Assembly (NCBI GenBank): GCA_017509605.1
Contig: JAFWPH010000032.1
Location: 1 to 64,000 of the forward strand
Direction: 5' to 3'
From: Bacteroidaceae bacterium
Lineage (GTDB): Bacteria; Bacteroidota; Bacteroidia; Bacteroidales; Bacteroidaceae
DNA length: 64,000 nt
Shown: one piece after another, positions 26,001 through 33,992 of the stretch
Layout: the number at the start of each line of letters is the position of its first letter
How positions within the stretch are numbered: the first letter of the stretch is position 1
The notes under the pieces: model-generated
Seen by the model: only the letters and a program-made list of their open reading frames with translations
Told to the model about the DNA's origin: nothing
Database searches by the model: none
Program-made: the position numbers and the translations under genes

Positions 26001-28425
26001 AGGACCGCACGTAGGTATAGACTGTTCCGGCTGGGGAGGTGAGTGTGTAGAGCGAACTTTTGGGTCGTTCTACGGTGAGGTAGTTGCCTTCGGTCAGCGA
26101 CGTCAGGTCATCATATTTGTAGAGTAGCATCGAACCGTCAGCATTATGGAAGACAATGGTCTTGTTGCCATCGCCGTCTTTACTGCTTTCATCATTGATG
26201 ATGGTCATGTACGCATTGTAGGTGTGTGACCAGGCCGTACCCATCGGGGCCACGGGATAGAAGTCGGAGGGCAACTCTGTGAGGCATGAGTTGTAGGTCA
26301 CGCCGAATTTGAGCGGCATGTACCCGTCAATATTGAAGAAGTCTTTCTCGTAATAGTTGAAGTTGCCGGCTTCAATACCCTTCATCGCGCCCATTGTTCT
26401 GGCGCTTAGGTTGGCGGGAATAAAGAAGCTCGACGTGCTTGGTGAATAGTCATTGTTGGGAGTCGGAACGGTTACCTTCGACGAAGTGAGCACACGGTAG
26501 AGATAGAGTATCGCTTCCTTGCGCTTGCAGAGGTCAAAAGGATGGAACTTCGTGGTGTTGACCAGCTTGGCGATTCCCAAATCGTAGCATTTCTTGGCAT
26601 ACCCCCAAGCTGTCTGGCTTGTGGTGAAGTCTGAGAATGGGTTGCTCGATGTACTGGTAGAGGGTTTAATATCGAAGGTCTCGCAGATGACTTTCAATAC
26701 CAAATTGCGTTCGATGTTCTTCTCTGGATAGAAGAAAGAGCGGTTGCGGTCGAATGGTGATGTTCCGTCTTGATATTCCAGATAAAGCAACGCCTTGGCT
26801 GGACGGTAGTAGTACGACCTGGTGTTCTGGAGGTCGGGATAGAGGCTGGGAAACATGTCGGACACAAGAGCGTTGGGTACTTTAGACTCCCCACCGTATA
26901 GGCTGTATAGAGACAACTTTGCGAGTTGTGCTCGTGTCACGGGTTCATCAGGCAGCAATTTTCCGTTGACACCTTCCAAGATGCCGAGATTATACAAATA
27001 AGTCGAAGCCTCGCAAACTTCACCTCCTGGACAGTCTGGGAAGGGACACTTGTTGCCAGTGGTTGTGAATTGCCATAAACTACTCTTCTCTTCTTGATCG
27101 CCATCTACCACGCCAACTCTCCAGTAATATGTCTCTCCCTCGGTGAGATTGGAATAGCTACATGAGGTTGTTGACGTTGTTTTATAATATTTTACAGTAG
27201 AAGAGGTACCCATATATACCTTATATGAAATGTTGGTCCCGGCATTATTTGAACTCCATGATAATGTTCCACTGGTAGGAATGCCAGTCGCTTTATCAGA
27301 AGGCGAGGGATTTGTGGGTGCCACAAGGGTGCTTTGGGTTCTGAAGTTCCATGTGGGGCTTGTAGAAGAATTTGTCCCGTCGGAAGCAACAACATACCAA
27401 TAATACTCAATCCCAGGGTCAAGGGAGTATGAACAAGATTTGCTCGATGTTGACTTATACAATGACGTGTTTGAAGCTGATGTACCTAAATACACCTTAT
27501 AGCTAAGTCCATCGCCGTCAGGATCACTGCAACTCCAGGAAAAAGAGCCACTGGTCACCACATTTTTAGCATTTTGAGTCGGAGACGGATTGCTTGGAAC
27601 TGCTGGAGGATTGTTTGAGGTATCCTCAGTATCGAAGGTGTAAACATCTCCCTCAGAGGGGCCACCGTCATTCTCAGCATATAATTGAACATAATAATGG
27701 CTTCCTGAACTTAAGTCAGACACATTCATATAGACACTAGTTTCACCAGATGAAGCCGAGAGTGTCTTGGACGGAGTCTGCTCGTTCATCCAACTACTTG
27801 TTCCGTATTTGAAATAATAAGTGGTTTTGCTTCCATTGGGATTAATCCTACCGTTAAATCTTGCAGAAGTTGTTCCAATGTTTGTAGGATCACTTGTCTG
27901 AACCGTTGGCGCCAACTGTCCTTTGGAGCCAGTAATAGTAATTTCACCACCATACTGTTTATAAACTCTATCACTAGTAATAAGGAAAATTTCAAAATTG
28001 CGGGTTCCTTTGAAATCGCCATATCCCGTGACTTTTGCGGTCACATATGATGTAGATGAATTTGAGATGCTAAATGATGTAGCATATACATCTCCATAAT
28101 AATTGTCAAGAATGAAAATCTTTCCGGAATTGCCATTTCTGAAATAGCCACTTGTTTTAGCTACTCTGAATGTGATGGTGCTCGAGGTATGAGAATACAC
28201 AGTGGCTTTAATTTGACCATTTGTGTAATCTGTGGTTCCACCAGCTAAGCATTCGTTGTTGTAATTGATAGCAGGACAATCGGTCGTTCCAGAACCTGTG
28301 TTTGTATATGACCCCATTTCTGGCATATAGGAATAGTTGTAAGTTTGTGCGGATACCGCTACATTGAAATGCGGTAAGAATCCTATAAAAAAGAATAGGA
28401 CAAATACTAAGTATTGTTTTCTCAT
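23008..28425 (-). CDS. Large secreted RHS/YD-repeat protein with variable C-terminal tip
   Basis: 1805 residues. Signal peptide 1-26 (VAVSAQ). An N-terminal beta region and three fibronectin-III-like domains (about 170-455; PSNPSPTQNAKNV and PTNPSPSDKATGI start two of them), S-layer-homology-like repeats (about 475-640), a long YD-repeat cage (about 800-1550), and the RHS core signature YVGVHGVMHETDGLTFMRARYYD (about 1570) ending NNPIANVDISG, where self-cleavage normally occurs at a DPxG-like site. The last about 185 residues follow: a Gly/Ala-rich hydrophobic stretch then a lysine-rich end of no family I recognise. Such tips are often toxins in polymorphic toxin systems. The tip DNA (23008-23560) is clearly AT-richer than the cage DNA. 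Three Lys codons form an A9 run just before the TAG. Confidence 0.9.
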   Translation of the reverse strand: MRKQYLVFVLFFFIGFLPHFNVAVSAQTYNYSYMPEMGSYTNTGSGTTDCPAINYNNECLAGGTTDYTNGQIKATVYSHTSSTITFRVAKTSGYFRNGNSGKIFILDNYYGDVYATSFSISNSSTSYVTAKVTGYGDFKGTRNFEIFLITSDRVYKQYGGEITITGSKGQLAPTVQTSDPTNIGTTSARFNGRINPNGSKTTYYFKYGTSSWMNEQTPSKTLSASSGETSVYMNVSDLSSGSHYYVQLYAENDGGPSEGDVYTFDTEDTSNNPPAVPSNPSPTQNAKNVVTSGSFSWSCSDPDGDGLSYKVYLGTSASNTSLYKSTSSKSCSYSLDPGIEYYWYVVASDGTNSSTSPTWNFRTQSTLVAPTNPSPSDKATGIPTSGTLSWSSNNAGTNISYKVYMGTSSTVKYYKTTSTTSCSYSNLTEGETYYWRVGVVDGDQEEKSSLWQFTTTGNKCPFPDCPGGEVCEASTYLYNLGILEGVNGKLLPDEPVTRAQLAKLSLYSLYGGESKVPNALVSDMFPSLYPDLQNTRSYYYRPAKALLYLEYQDGTSPFDRNRSFFYPEKNIERNLVLKVICETFDIKPSTSTSSNPFSDFTTSQTAWGYAKKCYDLGIAKLVNTTKFHPFDLCKRKEAILYLYRVLTSSKVTVPTPNNDYSPSTSSFFIPANLSARTMGAMKGIEAGNFNYYEKDFFNIDGYMPLKFGVTYNSCLTELPSDFYPVAPMGTAWSHTYNAYMTIINDESSKDGDGNKTIVFHNADGSMLLYKYDDLTSLTEGNYLTVERPKSSLYTLTSPAGTVYTYVRSYLADNTFYLTSIIDRNENTLTITYEDGVTQTPSNTYIRRIKTVSTLGRDLTFAYASGTDLLKSVTDPSGRKVSFTYDGNNLASLKDAKGQTTSFTYGTSAQESGLLKSIKLPKGNVINNGYQQRKLNSTQYNNDVPTKVTVTTNYTSGTTNTKVVQPVNGKQSITTNIQMDGSGRVKNATDNAKNDVSMTYGDSDNSTLPTKIVDNKTGITSTLTYNKKGKVTKRVISSRSSSITEEYDYNSYNYITQYTDANGNVTKYGYTNGNLTSVTDAMDHVTQITNNSHGAPTAITDPMGRVVRMQYNSFGNVEKITQSDLGINSSFDYDDISRIVSATNLNNKETKYEYDKNDNVISVTDPLNHVTKFTFDANDNLTEIKNAKDEVTTLEYDDDDLLIEQSFQGSTKKYTYNTDGSLSTSTSANGDTRDYSYDESGYITDDDYASYSYNSKGWLSSVEKDGKSIDYYYDALGRVSTVEYDGQEVEYDYDDNGNLLAITYPGDKTVYYTYDALNRVTSVTDWNDAKTTYKYNDDGTLNYVQLPNKVRTTYTYDKGGRVTGIATKRNSGSGSTIAEYTFTMDKMGNHLTEKMTEPYSEMTTLTNGTTNYTYNNANRLTKAGDITFTYDKNGNTTSRTGRTMRYDIINNLTKVTGDFNATYAYDGLGNRRSATRDGIATNYVLSGNNVVAETNSSNKVQYYYIYGPTGLIARITPSGTTRYYVSDYRGSVVAMIDASTNAEVTHKYQYDDFGQVLQSQEEDSNLFRYVGVHGVMHETDGLTFMRARYYDDTIGRFLSEDPIWSTNLYPYADNNPIANVDISGRYSVMLAGAVLGGIGGLVEGIPDIAESCVWAYYGFKSYKNPDISTYYYFEEANRLLWEGDKRILNGIAVGAIKSESKIVGTAIDYAGTIYTSYTAAEKDNPDDFWGAVKNVALDVGTKAITSNVNIFPTRKANGQFMKRADVIKNMAGNNIVSSTISNLDNIGLDKLINRFKRTLINKFKKK

Positions 28426-28774
28426 ACAGATAAAAAATAATGATGTTTGTCAGAATAGTTGCAGGTTGATAGAAAAAAGAGTGCTAAAAGATAGCGTTGG
28501 AATCAATAGCAAAAATAAAGTTAACAAAAAGTGATGAATCGTGCTTCTGTTTTGTTACATTAGATATTTTCTTTTTGGTTTTCTTCTGCAAAAATATTAA
28601 AAATTGAAAACAGGCACCAAATACATCTATAGTTTTTTGATAGAAAAAAATAATTGTAGGAACAAAATTAGAAATGAGAATAAAAAAAGATGTTTGCATA
28701 GACAATATCCTTCTTTTAACCTTCACTTATGACGGCGACACCAAGTGACACAAGTGTCGCATTGAGAATACGTT
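28426..28774. other. AT-rich spacer upstream of the RHS gene, no gene seen
   Basis: Very AT-rich. The 80-codon minus-strand ORF in it has biased, low-complexity composition (many Phe, Ile, Lys) and no start context, so I do not call it. A 7-bp inverted repeat GCGACAC / GTGTCGC (28735-28760) lies near its end. Confidence 0.5.
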
Positions 28775-28820
28775 TGACGGGTCAGATTAGTCCTGCATAT
28801 CCGACTAATCTGACCCGTCA
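28775..28820. repeat. Perfect 18-bp inverted repeat
   Basis: TGACGGGTCAGATTAGTC (28775-28792), 10-nt loop, then its exact reverse complement (28803-28820). It lies 56 nt after the DUF4270 stop on the minus strand. No T-run follows on either strand, so it may be a terminator lacking a U-tract, a transcript-stabilising structure or a protein-binding palindrome. Confidence 0.7.
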
Positions 28821-28876
28821 TAATTGTCTGAAAAGATGATCGAATTATCTGGGAAGTCTGAACTGTCCGAGAATTC

Positions 28877-30235
28877 TTACTGGTTGAAACGGCTGTAGAT
28901 GACGTCGAGCTTGATCTTGTCGGTTCCGCCGACGAGTTTTGCGGAACGCATGGAGAAGTCGTGGCTCAACTTCACCAGTTTCCTGGATGAGTCGTAAGTG
29001 GCTTGCACGGGGATGACCAGCACCTTGTTGTAGTTCTTGCTTGCAGTGCCTTTCTGCTTCTCATCGATGCAAGTGGTGATGAGCTTAGAGATGTTGCTGA
29101 AGGTAAAGGTGTTGGTGTTTTTGTTGAAACTCGTGATATAAGAGGTTACTCCGTTTGCCACCTCGTAGTTCTCAAAGAACCCGTTGTTGTAGTCATCGAG
29201 CCTGACGAGCAGCACCTCGTTGGGGATGTTGAGCTTGAAGTCGCTCTGTATCTTGTCGTTGTAACGTGTCAGTGTCAGGGATACGGTGTTGAGCGTGTCT
29301 TTCACGTCGAACGAATCAACGGGCAGGGTCACCTCGGTAAAGATGCCTGCTGGCGTCTTGAGGTATGTGGCGTTGGTGATATCCATCAGCACATCAAGGT
29401 TGGAGTTCTCGAAACGTGTCTCCTGTACCACTTCTTCGGTGGCTGCGAACTGCTGTGTACCTACGGTGTCTTTCTTCAGCGACGGAACGTAATATCTGTA
29501 GTCGATATTGAATTGGCAGATATCAATGTATGCGATGGCTCCGTCACCACTCTCCAATTTGAAATAGAACCCCTTGCTGCATGGCAGCCCGCTGTTCTGC
29601 CAGGCTTCTGTGTTGGCGAGGATGGTGGTGTCGGCACGGTAGGCATCGTAGATGGCTTGTCCGTACTCACGAGGAAGTGGAATGGTGATGTTGGCATTGT
29701 AACCCTTCTTCCAGCGGTCCTCGTCCTCAATGGTACGGTCGGATAGGGTGTACCATTTCTCTGCAATTGGAGGCTGCGTGGTGTCGTAGTATTTGGTGGG
29801 GTCGATGTTCGTGTAATAGTGCACGTCGGGATCCATGATCACGTTCAAGGGATAGACGCTCACCTTGAAGGAGGTCAGAGAATCGCCCACAAATTCCTTG
29901 ACGAACAGTTTCACTTCAGTTGCGGTTATGGAGTCGTTGACCACGGAATCGGGGAAGACGAAAGATTCGTTGCAGTGGAACTGCGCGAGAAAGTCAGATT
30001 TGATGATGGTACCCGTTTCTGGATCAGTGAAACGGCCCAGGTAGGAGATGTTGGAACGTGCAAGTACAGAGTCGCCCACAGCGAAGGAACGGGTCTCTGT
30101 TTCGTAGCTCTTATAGATGCTTTTCACAAAGTCGTTAGTGGGCATCATGTCAACTCCAAGAGTGGAAGTGTTGTCATCGCAAGCGATGAGAATCAGCGCC
30201 GCGATGAGCACTGACGGGAGATAACTAATCTTCAT
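28877..30235 (-). CDS. DUF4270 outer-membrane lipoprotein
   Basis: 452 residues. Lipoprotein signal peptide with lipobox LIAC, Cys19, followed by DDNTSTLGVDMMP, the typical opening of DUF4270 proteins (a Cys, then a short G-x-D-x-x-P block). The remainder is beta-rich with a C-terminal QATYD ... LSHDFSMRSAKLVGG segment. The family is confined to Bacteroidetes and commonly lies beside a GT5 starch/glycogen synthase-like gene, as here, where it is the second gene after a 69-nt gap. The biochemical role is unknown; localisation to the outer membrane is inferred from the lipobox. Confidence 0.88.
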   Translation of the reverse strand: MKISYLPSVLIAALILIACDDNTSTLGVDMMPTNDFVKSIYKSYETETRSFAVGDSVLARSNISYLGRFTDPETGTIIKSDFLAQFHCNESFVFPDSVVNDSITATEVKLFVKEFVGDSLTSFKVSVYPLNVIMDPDVHYYTNIDPTKYYDTTQPPIAEKWYTLSDRTIEDEDRWKKGYNANITIPLPREYGQAIYDAYRADTTILANTEAWQNSGLPCSKGFYFKLESGDGAIAYIDICQFNIDYRYYVPSLKKDTVGTQQFAATEEVVQETRFENSNLDVLMDITNATYLKTPAGIFTEVTLPVDSFDVKDTLNTVSLTLTRYNDKIQSDFKLNIPNEVLLVRLDDYNNGFFENYEVANGVTSYITSFNKNTNTFTFSNISKLITTCIDEKQKGTASKNYNKVLVIPVQATYDSSRKLVKLSHDFSMRSAKLVGGTDKIKLDVIYSRFNQ

Positions 30236-30304
30236 TTAGAAAAACTCTGAAATAAAAATCAAGTGTATGGGTGAAGCAGTCAGGCTTGACTCAGCAAGCA
30301 ATGG

Positions 30305-31129
30305 CTATTTGCCGATGCTATAGACCTCGTCGAAGAAATTGATGCAGGCGTTGTGGTACTCGTCCTTGTCTTCCGGACGCTGCAATACGGGAATACCCAG
30401 TCCTGCGATAAAATCCTTCACGTTGTCGCTGAAGGCTGTGTCCTCATAGATCATGCCGTCAGAGTACTTGGCAGCCAGTTTGAGGATTTCGTCATGACCG
30501 AACTTGCCCTCGCAAACCGATTCGATGTCTTCCTTAGAGGCATCGCCAAAAGCTGCGCTGGTGGAGTAGTTCTCACCCCAGCTGTTAGCGAAATCGTTGC
30601 CGCAGGCAGAATAGACTACTTTTGCCTCACGGAACCAGGGCTCGTCGGCGTAGGCTTTCTTCAGGTAGAGTGGTGCCAAGGCTGTGATCCATCCCTGACA
30701 GAAGATTACATCGGGTTCCCAACGCAGTTTCTTGACTGTTTCCAGCACACCACGTGCGTAGAAGATTGCGCGCTCGCCGTTGTCGGGGTATTCTGCGCCT
30801 GTCTTGTCGCAAGTGATGCCACGTTTGGAGAACAGGTCGTCATTGTCAATGAAGTAGATGGGCATACGGGTGGACTGAATGGAGGCACACTTTATTATCA
30901 GAGGATGGTCGGTCTCGTCGATAATCAGGTTCATGCCTGATAGGCGGATCACTTCGTGCAATGCGTTCCTTCGCTCATTGATGATACCCCATTTCGGGGA
31001 GAAGGTGCGAATCTCGCAACCTGAGTCTTGTACAGCTTGGGGTAGGTAACGACCCGAAAGTGAATAGCTCGACTCGGGTACGAATGGAATGATTTCCTGT
31101 GTGATAAATAAGATCTTTTTTGCCTTCAT
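30305..31129 (-). CDS. GT5 glycogen/starch synthase-like protein, N-terminal domain only
   Basis: 274 residues from the ATG at 31129 (MKAKKILFITQEI); the ATG 24 nt upstream adds only charged residues. It corresponds to the N-terminal Rossmann half of glycogen synthase: ITQEIIPFVPESSYSLSGRYLPQAV in place of the usual E-x-x-P-x-x-K-x-GGL, and PDVIFCQGWITALAPLYLK in place of the H-x-H-D-W block. The C-terminal half with the ADP-glucose phosphate-binding loop is absent, and the KxGG lysine and its two glycines are replaced, so normal glycogen synthase activity is doubtful. It is transcribed from a good promoter and followed by the DUF4270 gene. This short form is common in Bacteroidales as far as I recall. 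Confidence 0.8.
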   Translation of the reverse strand: MKAKKILFITQEIIPFVPESSYSLSGRYLPQAVQDSGCEIRTFSPKWGIINERRNALHEVIRLSGMNLIIDETDHPLIIKCASIQSTRMPIYFIDNDDLFSKRGITCDKTGAEYPDNGERAIFYARGVLETVKKLRWEPDVIFCQGWITALAPLYLKKAYADEPWFREAKVVYSACGNDFANSWGENYSTSAAFGDASKEDIESVCEGKFGHDEILKLAAKYSDGMIYEDTAFSDNVKDFIAGLGIPVLQRPEDKDEYHNACINFFDEVYSIGK

Positions 31130-31198
31130 TGTTTGTTTGTTCTTTCTATTCAAGGAACCCTAAAATGCCCTTGATTGCTCATAATAAGCAATTTTTTG

Positions 31199-31230
31199 CA
31201 AAGTTAGTGAAAAAAATGCTATTTTCCAAG
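31199..31230 (-). promoter_or_regulatory. Promoter for the GT5-DUF4270 operon
   Basis: On the minus strand: CTTG (31227-31230) as a three-of-four -33 match, 20-nt spacer, TAACTTTG (31199-31206). Confidence 0.6.
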
Positions 31231-31484
31231 TTTTTCAAATTAATTAAGATTTTATCCGCTTTTCCAATTCGATTTTTCATTCTTTGCTTTTGGTCTGGTG
31301 GAGTAGATTCATGCCAAAAGAGCATTATTATCAAGTGTTGTTCAATTATAAGATAAAGTGCCTATTCCAACGTTTATGGGCTTTTTATGTCGGATTCCGT
31401 TTGGCAATTCGTCATATGTTTAGTTCGTTTTGTCTTAAAATGACTGTCAAGGCTTTGAAAAACGTTTTTTTTCCCTAAAAACAT
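31231..31484. other. AT-rich spacer, no gene seen
   Basis: The short ORFs here have no coding character and overlap predicted promoters on both sides. No hairpin or repeat stood out. Confidence 0.5.
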
Positions 31485-31515
31485 TTTGCAGTTATTGTTT
31501 TTTCGCATATTTTTG
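31485..31515 (+). promoter_or_regulatory. Promoter of the second small RNA
   Basis: TTTG (31485-31488), 19-nt spacer, TATTTTTG (31508-31515): consensus Bacteroidetes promoter. Predicted start near 31522. Confidence 0.7.
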
Positions 31516-31521
31516 CACCGT

Positions 31522-31613
31522 GGTTGATGCAACAATCACGGACGTTATAAATGTGTTTTTCATAGTAATAAAATTTAAGTTGAAAAGGACTGCTCGTGAG
31601 AGTAGTCCTTTTT
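31522..31613 (+). ncRNA. Short intergenic RNA ending in a GNRA-capped terminator (copy 2)
   Basis: A consensus promoter is followed by about 90 nt containing TTTCATAGTAATAAAATTTAAG (31558-31579; longest word here split as in copy 1) and a terminator with stem AAAAGGACTGCTC / GAGTAGTCCTTTT, GTGA loop (31596-31599) and a T-run. Homologous to 7124-7188; stem changes between the copies keep base pairing. No ORF fits inside. It lies upstream of the GH31 gene, which has its own -7 box further down. Confidence 0.6.
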
Positions 31614-31737
31614 GTATGGTACCCTTGAAAAGATAATAGTTAGGGGAAATAGTCATGGGTGTCATCAAATCGCTCTTAGTATTGTTTTGTCCTATTCTTT
31701 TTGTTGGTTTATCCTATGCAATTTGTTATTTTTCTAC

Positions 31738-31745
31738 TAACTTTG
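31738..31745 (+). promoter_or_regulatory. Promoter -7 box for the GH31 gene
   Basis: TAACTTTG, perfect TAnnTTTG; the -33 region is weak. The start near 31752 excludes the ATG at 31655 and supports the one at 31826. Confidence 0.6.
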
Positions 31746-31825
31746 CATTAGCAAAATGTCCTCTTTTTCATTCTTCTCCAGGAGATATGAGTGATGCCTC
31801 GCTTGATTATTTAAAACATTACAAT

Positions 31826-33991
31826 ATGAAAATCTTTCAGTTTCTCTTAGTTGTTAGTCTCTTGCCCTCGACTTCGGTCATGGCACAAGAAGTTCAGTTC
31901 ACCCCGCTTGCCGACAATGCGGTGAGGGTTAAGTATGGCCAACCTCGTGAATCCCGTTTGCCCGACTGGATTTATATCAATAAGGAATCACAGGCAACAT
32001 CACCCAAAGCTATTCATTATTCAACGGACAAGGAAGGCAATGTCATCATCCGAGATGCCAAGGGAAAGGTCGTCTTCAAGTCGGTAGGGATGTCGCTTTC
32101 ACCTTCCTCGGTGCAGGGAGAGCCTACCCAGATTGCTGAACTGTCATTTGTCTCCCCGAAAAAAGGTAAGGAGTATCAGTATGGACTCGGTCAGTTCCAG
32201 GACGGAGTGTCGGATGTATTCGGATTGACCAGACGGCTCACGCAGGTCAACACGCAAATATCCGTTCCTATGCTGATGTCAAGCAATGGCTATGCCATTC
32301 TATGGAACAATTATGGGCTCACTGAGTTCAATCCTTGCAGTCATTCCGTCAAGTTGTCACAAGTACAGGACGATGGAAACGGTAAAGACGAGGTGGTTGA
32401 TGTTACCACAACCTCGGGCAACAGAAGGGAGGTGCGCCACAGCAATGCATTCTCTGCTGAAATAGACATCGACCGTACAGCCGACTACACCTTCTTGCTT
32501 GACGTGGGTCAGAAGATGGCACGTAAGCACTGGATGTCTATCGATGGGGATGTGGTTGTCGATATGAACAACGTTTGGCTCCCACCCACCACTTCCACCA
32601 CACTCCACCTCACCAAAGGACGGCACACCATACTGGTTCAAGGCACCAGAGGTGACCAACCCGTCGTTTATTGGGAGGAAATAGACCAGACCACCACGTT
32701 CAGGTCGCCAGTGGCTGAGTGTGTCGATTTCACCGTCTTCACAGGCCGTCCCGACGAGATTGTTGCCACCTACCGAAAGCTCACGGGGCAGGCCCCGGCC
32801 ATGCCTGAGTGGGCGTTGGGTTATATCCATTGTCGCGAGCGTTTCCACAGTCAGGACGAGATCCTTGCCACCGCTCGCCGTTTCCAGAAGGAGAACATAC
32901 CGCTCGATGTTATCGTGCAGGACTGGCAGTGGTGGGGTAAGTATGGATGGAACGCCATGCAGTTCGATGAGGACCACTATCCACAGCCCAAGGAGATGAT
33001 GGACACACTCCACAGCATGAATGTACGGCTGATGCTGAGTGTATGGTCCAAGATTGACCGCAATTCCGCTCTTGGTAAGGAGACTGCAAACAAGGACTAT
33101 TATATTCATGGTACTGACTGGATAGATTTCTTCAATCCTGAAGCCGCCGGTTTCTATTGGGAGAACTTCAATCAAAGACTTGTGCCTACGGGCATCGACT
33201 GCTGGTGGCAGGACGCCACAGAACCCGAGAATGATGATTTGGTAGGCCGTAAGGTGTGGAACAACACGCTGCCAGGCGAGATGGTGCGCAATGTCTATCC
33301 ACTCTTGGTTTGCAAAACCGTCTATGAGGGTAGTCGTGACTTTATCCTCACACGATCGGGATTTCCTGGCATCCAGCGTTACGGCGCTGCAATGTGGTCT
33401 GGTGACGTTGGCAACGACTGGGAAACCTTGCGCCGTCAAATCGTCGGTGGACTGGGACTGATGGCTACAGGTATTCCTTGGTGGACCTACGATGCTGGCG
33501 GATTCTTCCGTCCCAACAACCAATATACGGATAAGGACTATCAGGAGCGTCTGATACGTTGGATTCAGACTTCTGTATTCTTGCCGCTGATGAGGGTTCA
33601 CGGCTATATGAGCAACACCGAGCCTTGGAACTATCTGCCTGAGACTCAGCGCATCTTTGTGGATCAGATACGCCTGCGTCACAAACTGCTGCCGTATATT
33701 ATCAAGGAGGCTGAACTGGTGGCTAAGGAGGGTTCCACCCTCATGCGCCCCCTCATCTTCGATTTCCCCAATGATGAGAAGGCGCTCCAGCAGGAGACGG
33801 AGTTTATGTTCGGCCATGAACTGCTGGTATGCCCCGTTTACCAATCACTCAACGAGGGTCAGGTCAGTGTTTATCTGCCTATCAACAAAGCCGGATGGAC
33901 TGACTATTTCACGGGTGAAAAATACAAAGGTGGACAGACCATTCAGATGCTGCCCACCATTGAACACATACCTGTATTCAAAAAGAACTGA
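31826..33991 (+). CDS. Secreted GH31 alpha-xylosidase/alpha-glucosidase
   Basis: 721 residues from the ATG at 31826, which begins a proper signal peptide (IFQFLLVVSLLPSTSVMAQ). The ORF extends upstream to 31655, but the promoter box lies inside that stretch. The N-terminal beta domain is interrupted by a PA14-like insert (about 205-290, SIDGDVVVDMNNVWLPP ... LTKGRHTILVQG), as in several alpha-xylosidases acting on xyloglucan. The (beta/alpha)8 barrel carries the nucleophile Asp463 in DCWWQDATEPE and the acid/base Asp527 in WSGDVGNDWE. Cleaves alpha-linked xylose or glucose from oligosaccharides, probably in the periplasm. Ends 1 nt before the convergent SGNH gene stop. Confidence 0.93.
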   Translation: MKIFQFLLVVSLLPSTSVMAQEVQFTPLADNAVRVKYGQPRESRLPDWIYINKESQATSPKAIHYSTDKEGNVIIRDAKGKVVFKSVGMSLSPSSVQGEPTQIAELSFVSPKKGKEYQYGLGQFQDGVSDVFGLTRRLTQVNTQISVPMLMSSNGYAILWNNYGLTEFNPCSHSVKLSQVQDDGNGKDEVVDVTTTSGNRREVRHSNAFSAEIDIDRTADYTFLLDVGQKMARKHWMSIDGDVVVDMNNVWLPPTTSTTLHLTKGRHTILVQGTRGDQPVVYWEEIDQTTTFRSPVAECVDFTVFTGRPDEIVATYRKLTGQAPAMPEWALGYIHCRERFHSQDEILATARRFQKENIPLDVIVQDWQWWGKYGWNAMQFDEDHYPQPKEMMDTLHSMNVRLMLSVWSKIDRNSALGKETANKDYYIHGTDWIDFFNPEAAGFYWENFNQRLVPTGIDCWWQDATEPENDDLVGRKVWNNTLPGEMVRNVYPLLVCKTVYEGSRDFILTRSGFPGIQRYGAAMWSGDVGNDWETLRRQIVGGLGLMATGIPWWTYDAGGFFRPNNQYTDKDYQERLIRWIQTSVFLPLMRVHGYMSNTEPWNYLPETQRIFVDQIRLRHKLLPYIIKEAELVAKEGSTLMRPLIFDFPNDEKALQQETEFMFGHELLVCPVYQSLNEGQVSVYLPINKAGWTDYFTGEKYKGGQTIQMLPTIEHIPVFKKN

Positions 33992-33992
33992 C

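Noticed and set aside
28484..28726. 80-codon minus-strand ORF before the RHS gene
   Set aside because: Low-complexity translation from AT-rich spacer without start context or promoter.
30305..31129. GT5 gene considered as a truncated glgA
   Set aside because: The stop is followed by ordinary spacer and DUF4270 with no C-terminal-half remnant, and the short form appears usual in this lineage.
31655..31825. N-terminal extension of the GH31 ORF
   Set aside because: It contains the -7 box, and a proper signal peptide starts at 31826.
32357..33844. 495-codon minus-strand ORF
   Set aside because: Antisense shadow of the GH31 gene, which has intact catalytic motifs.
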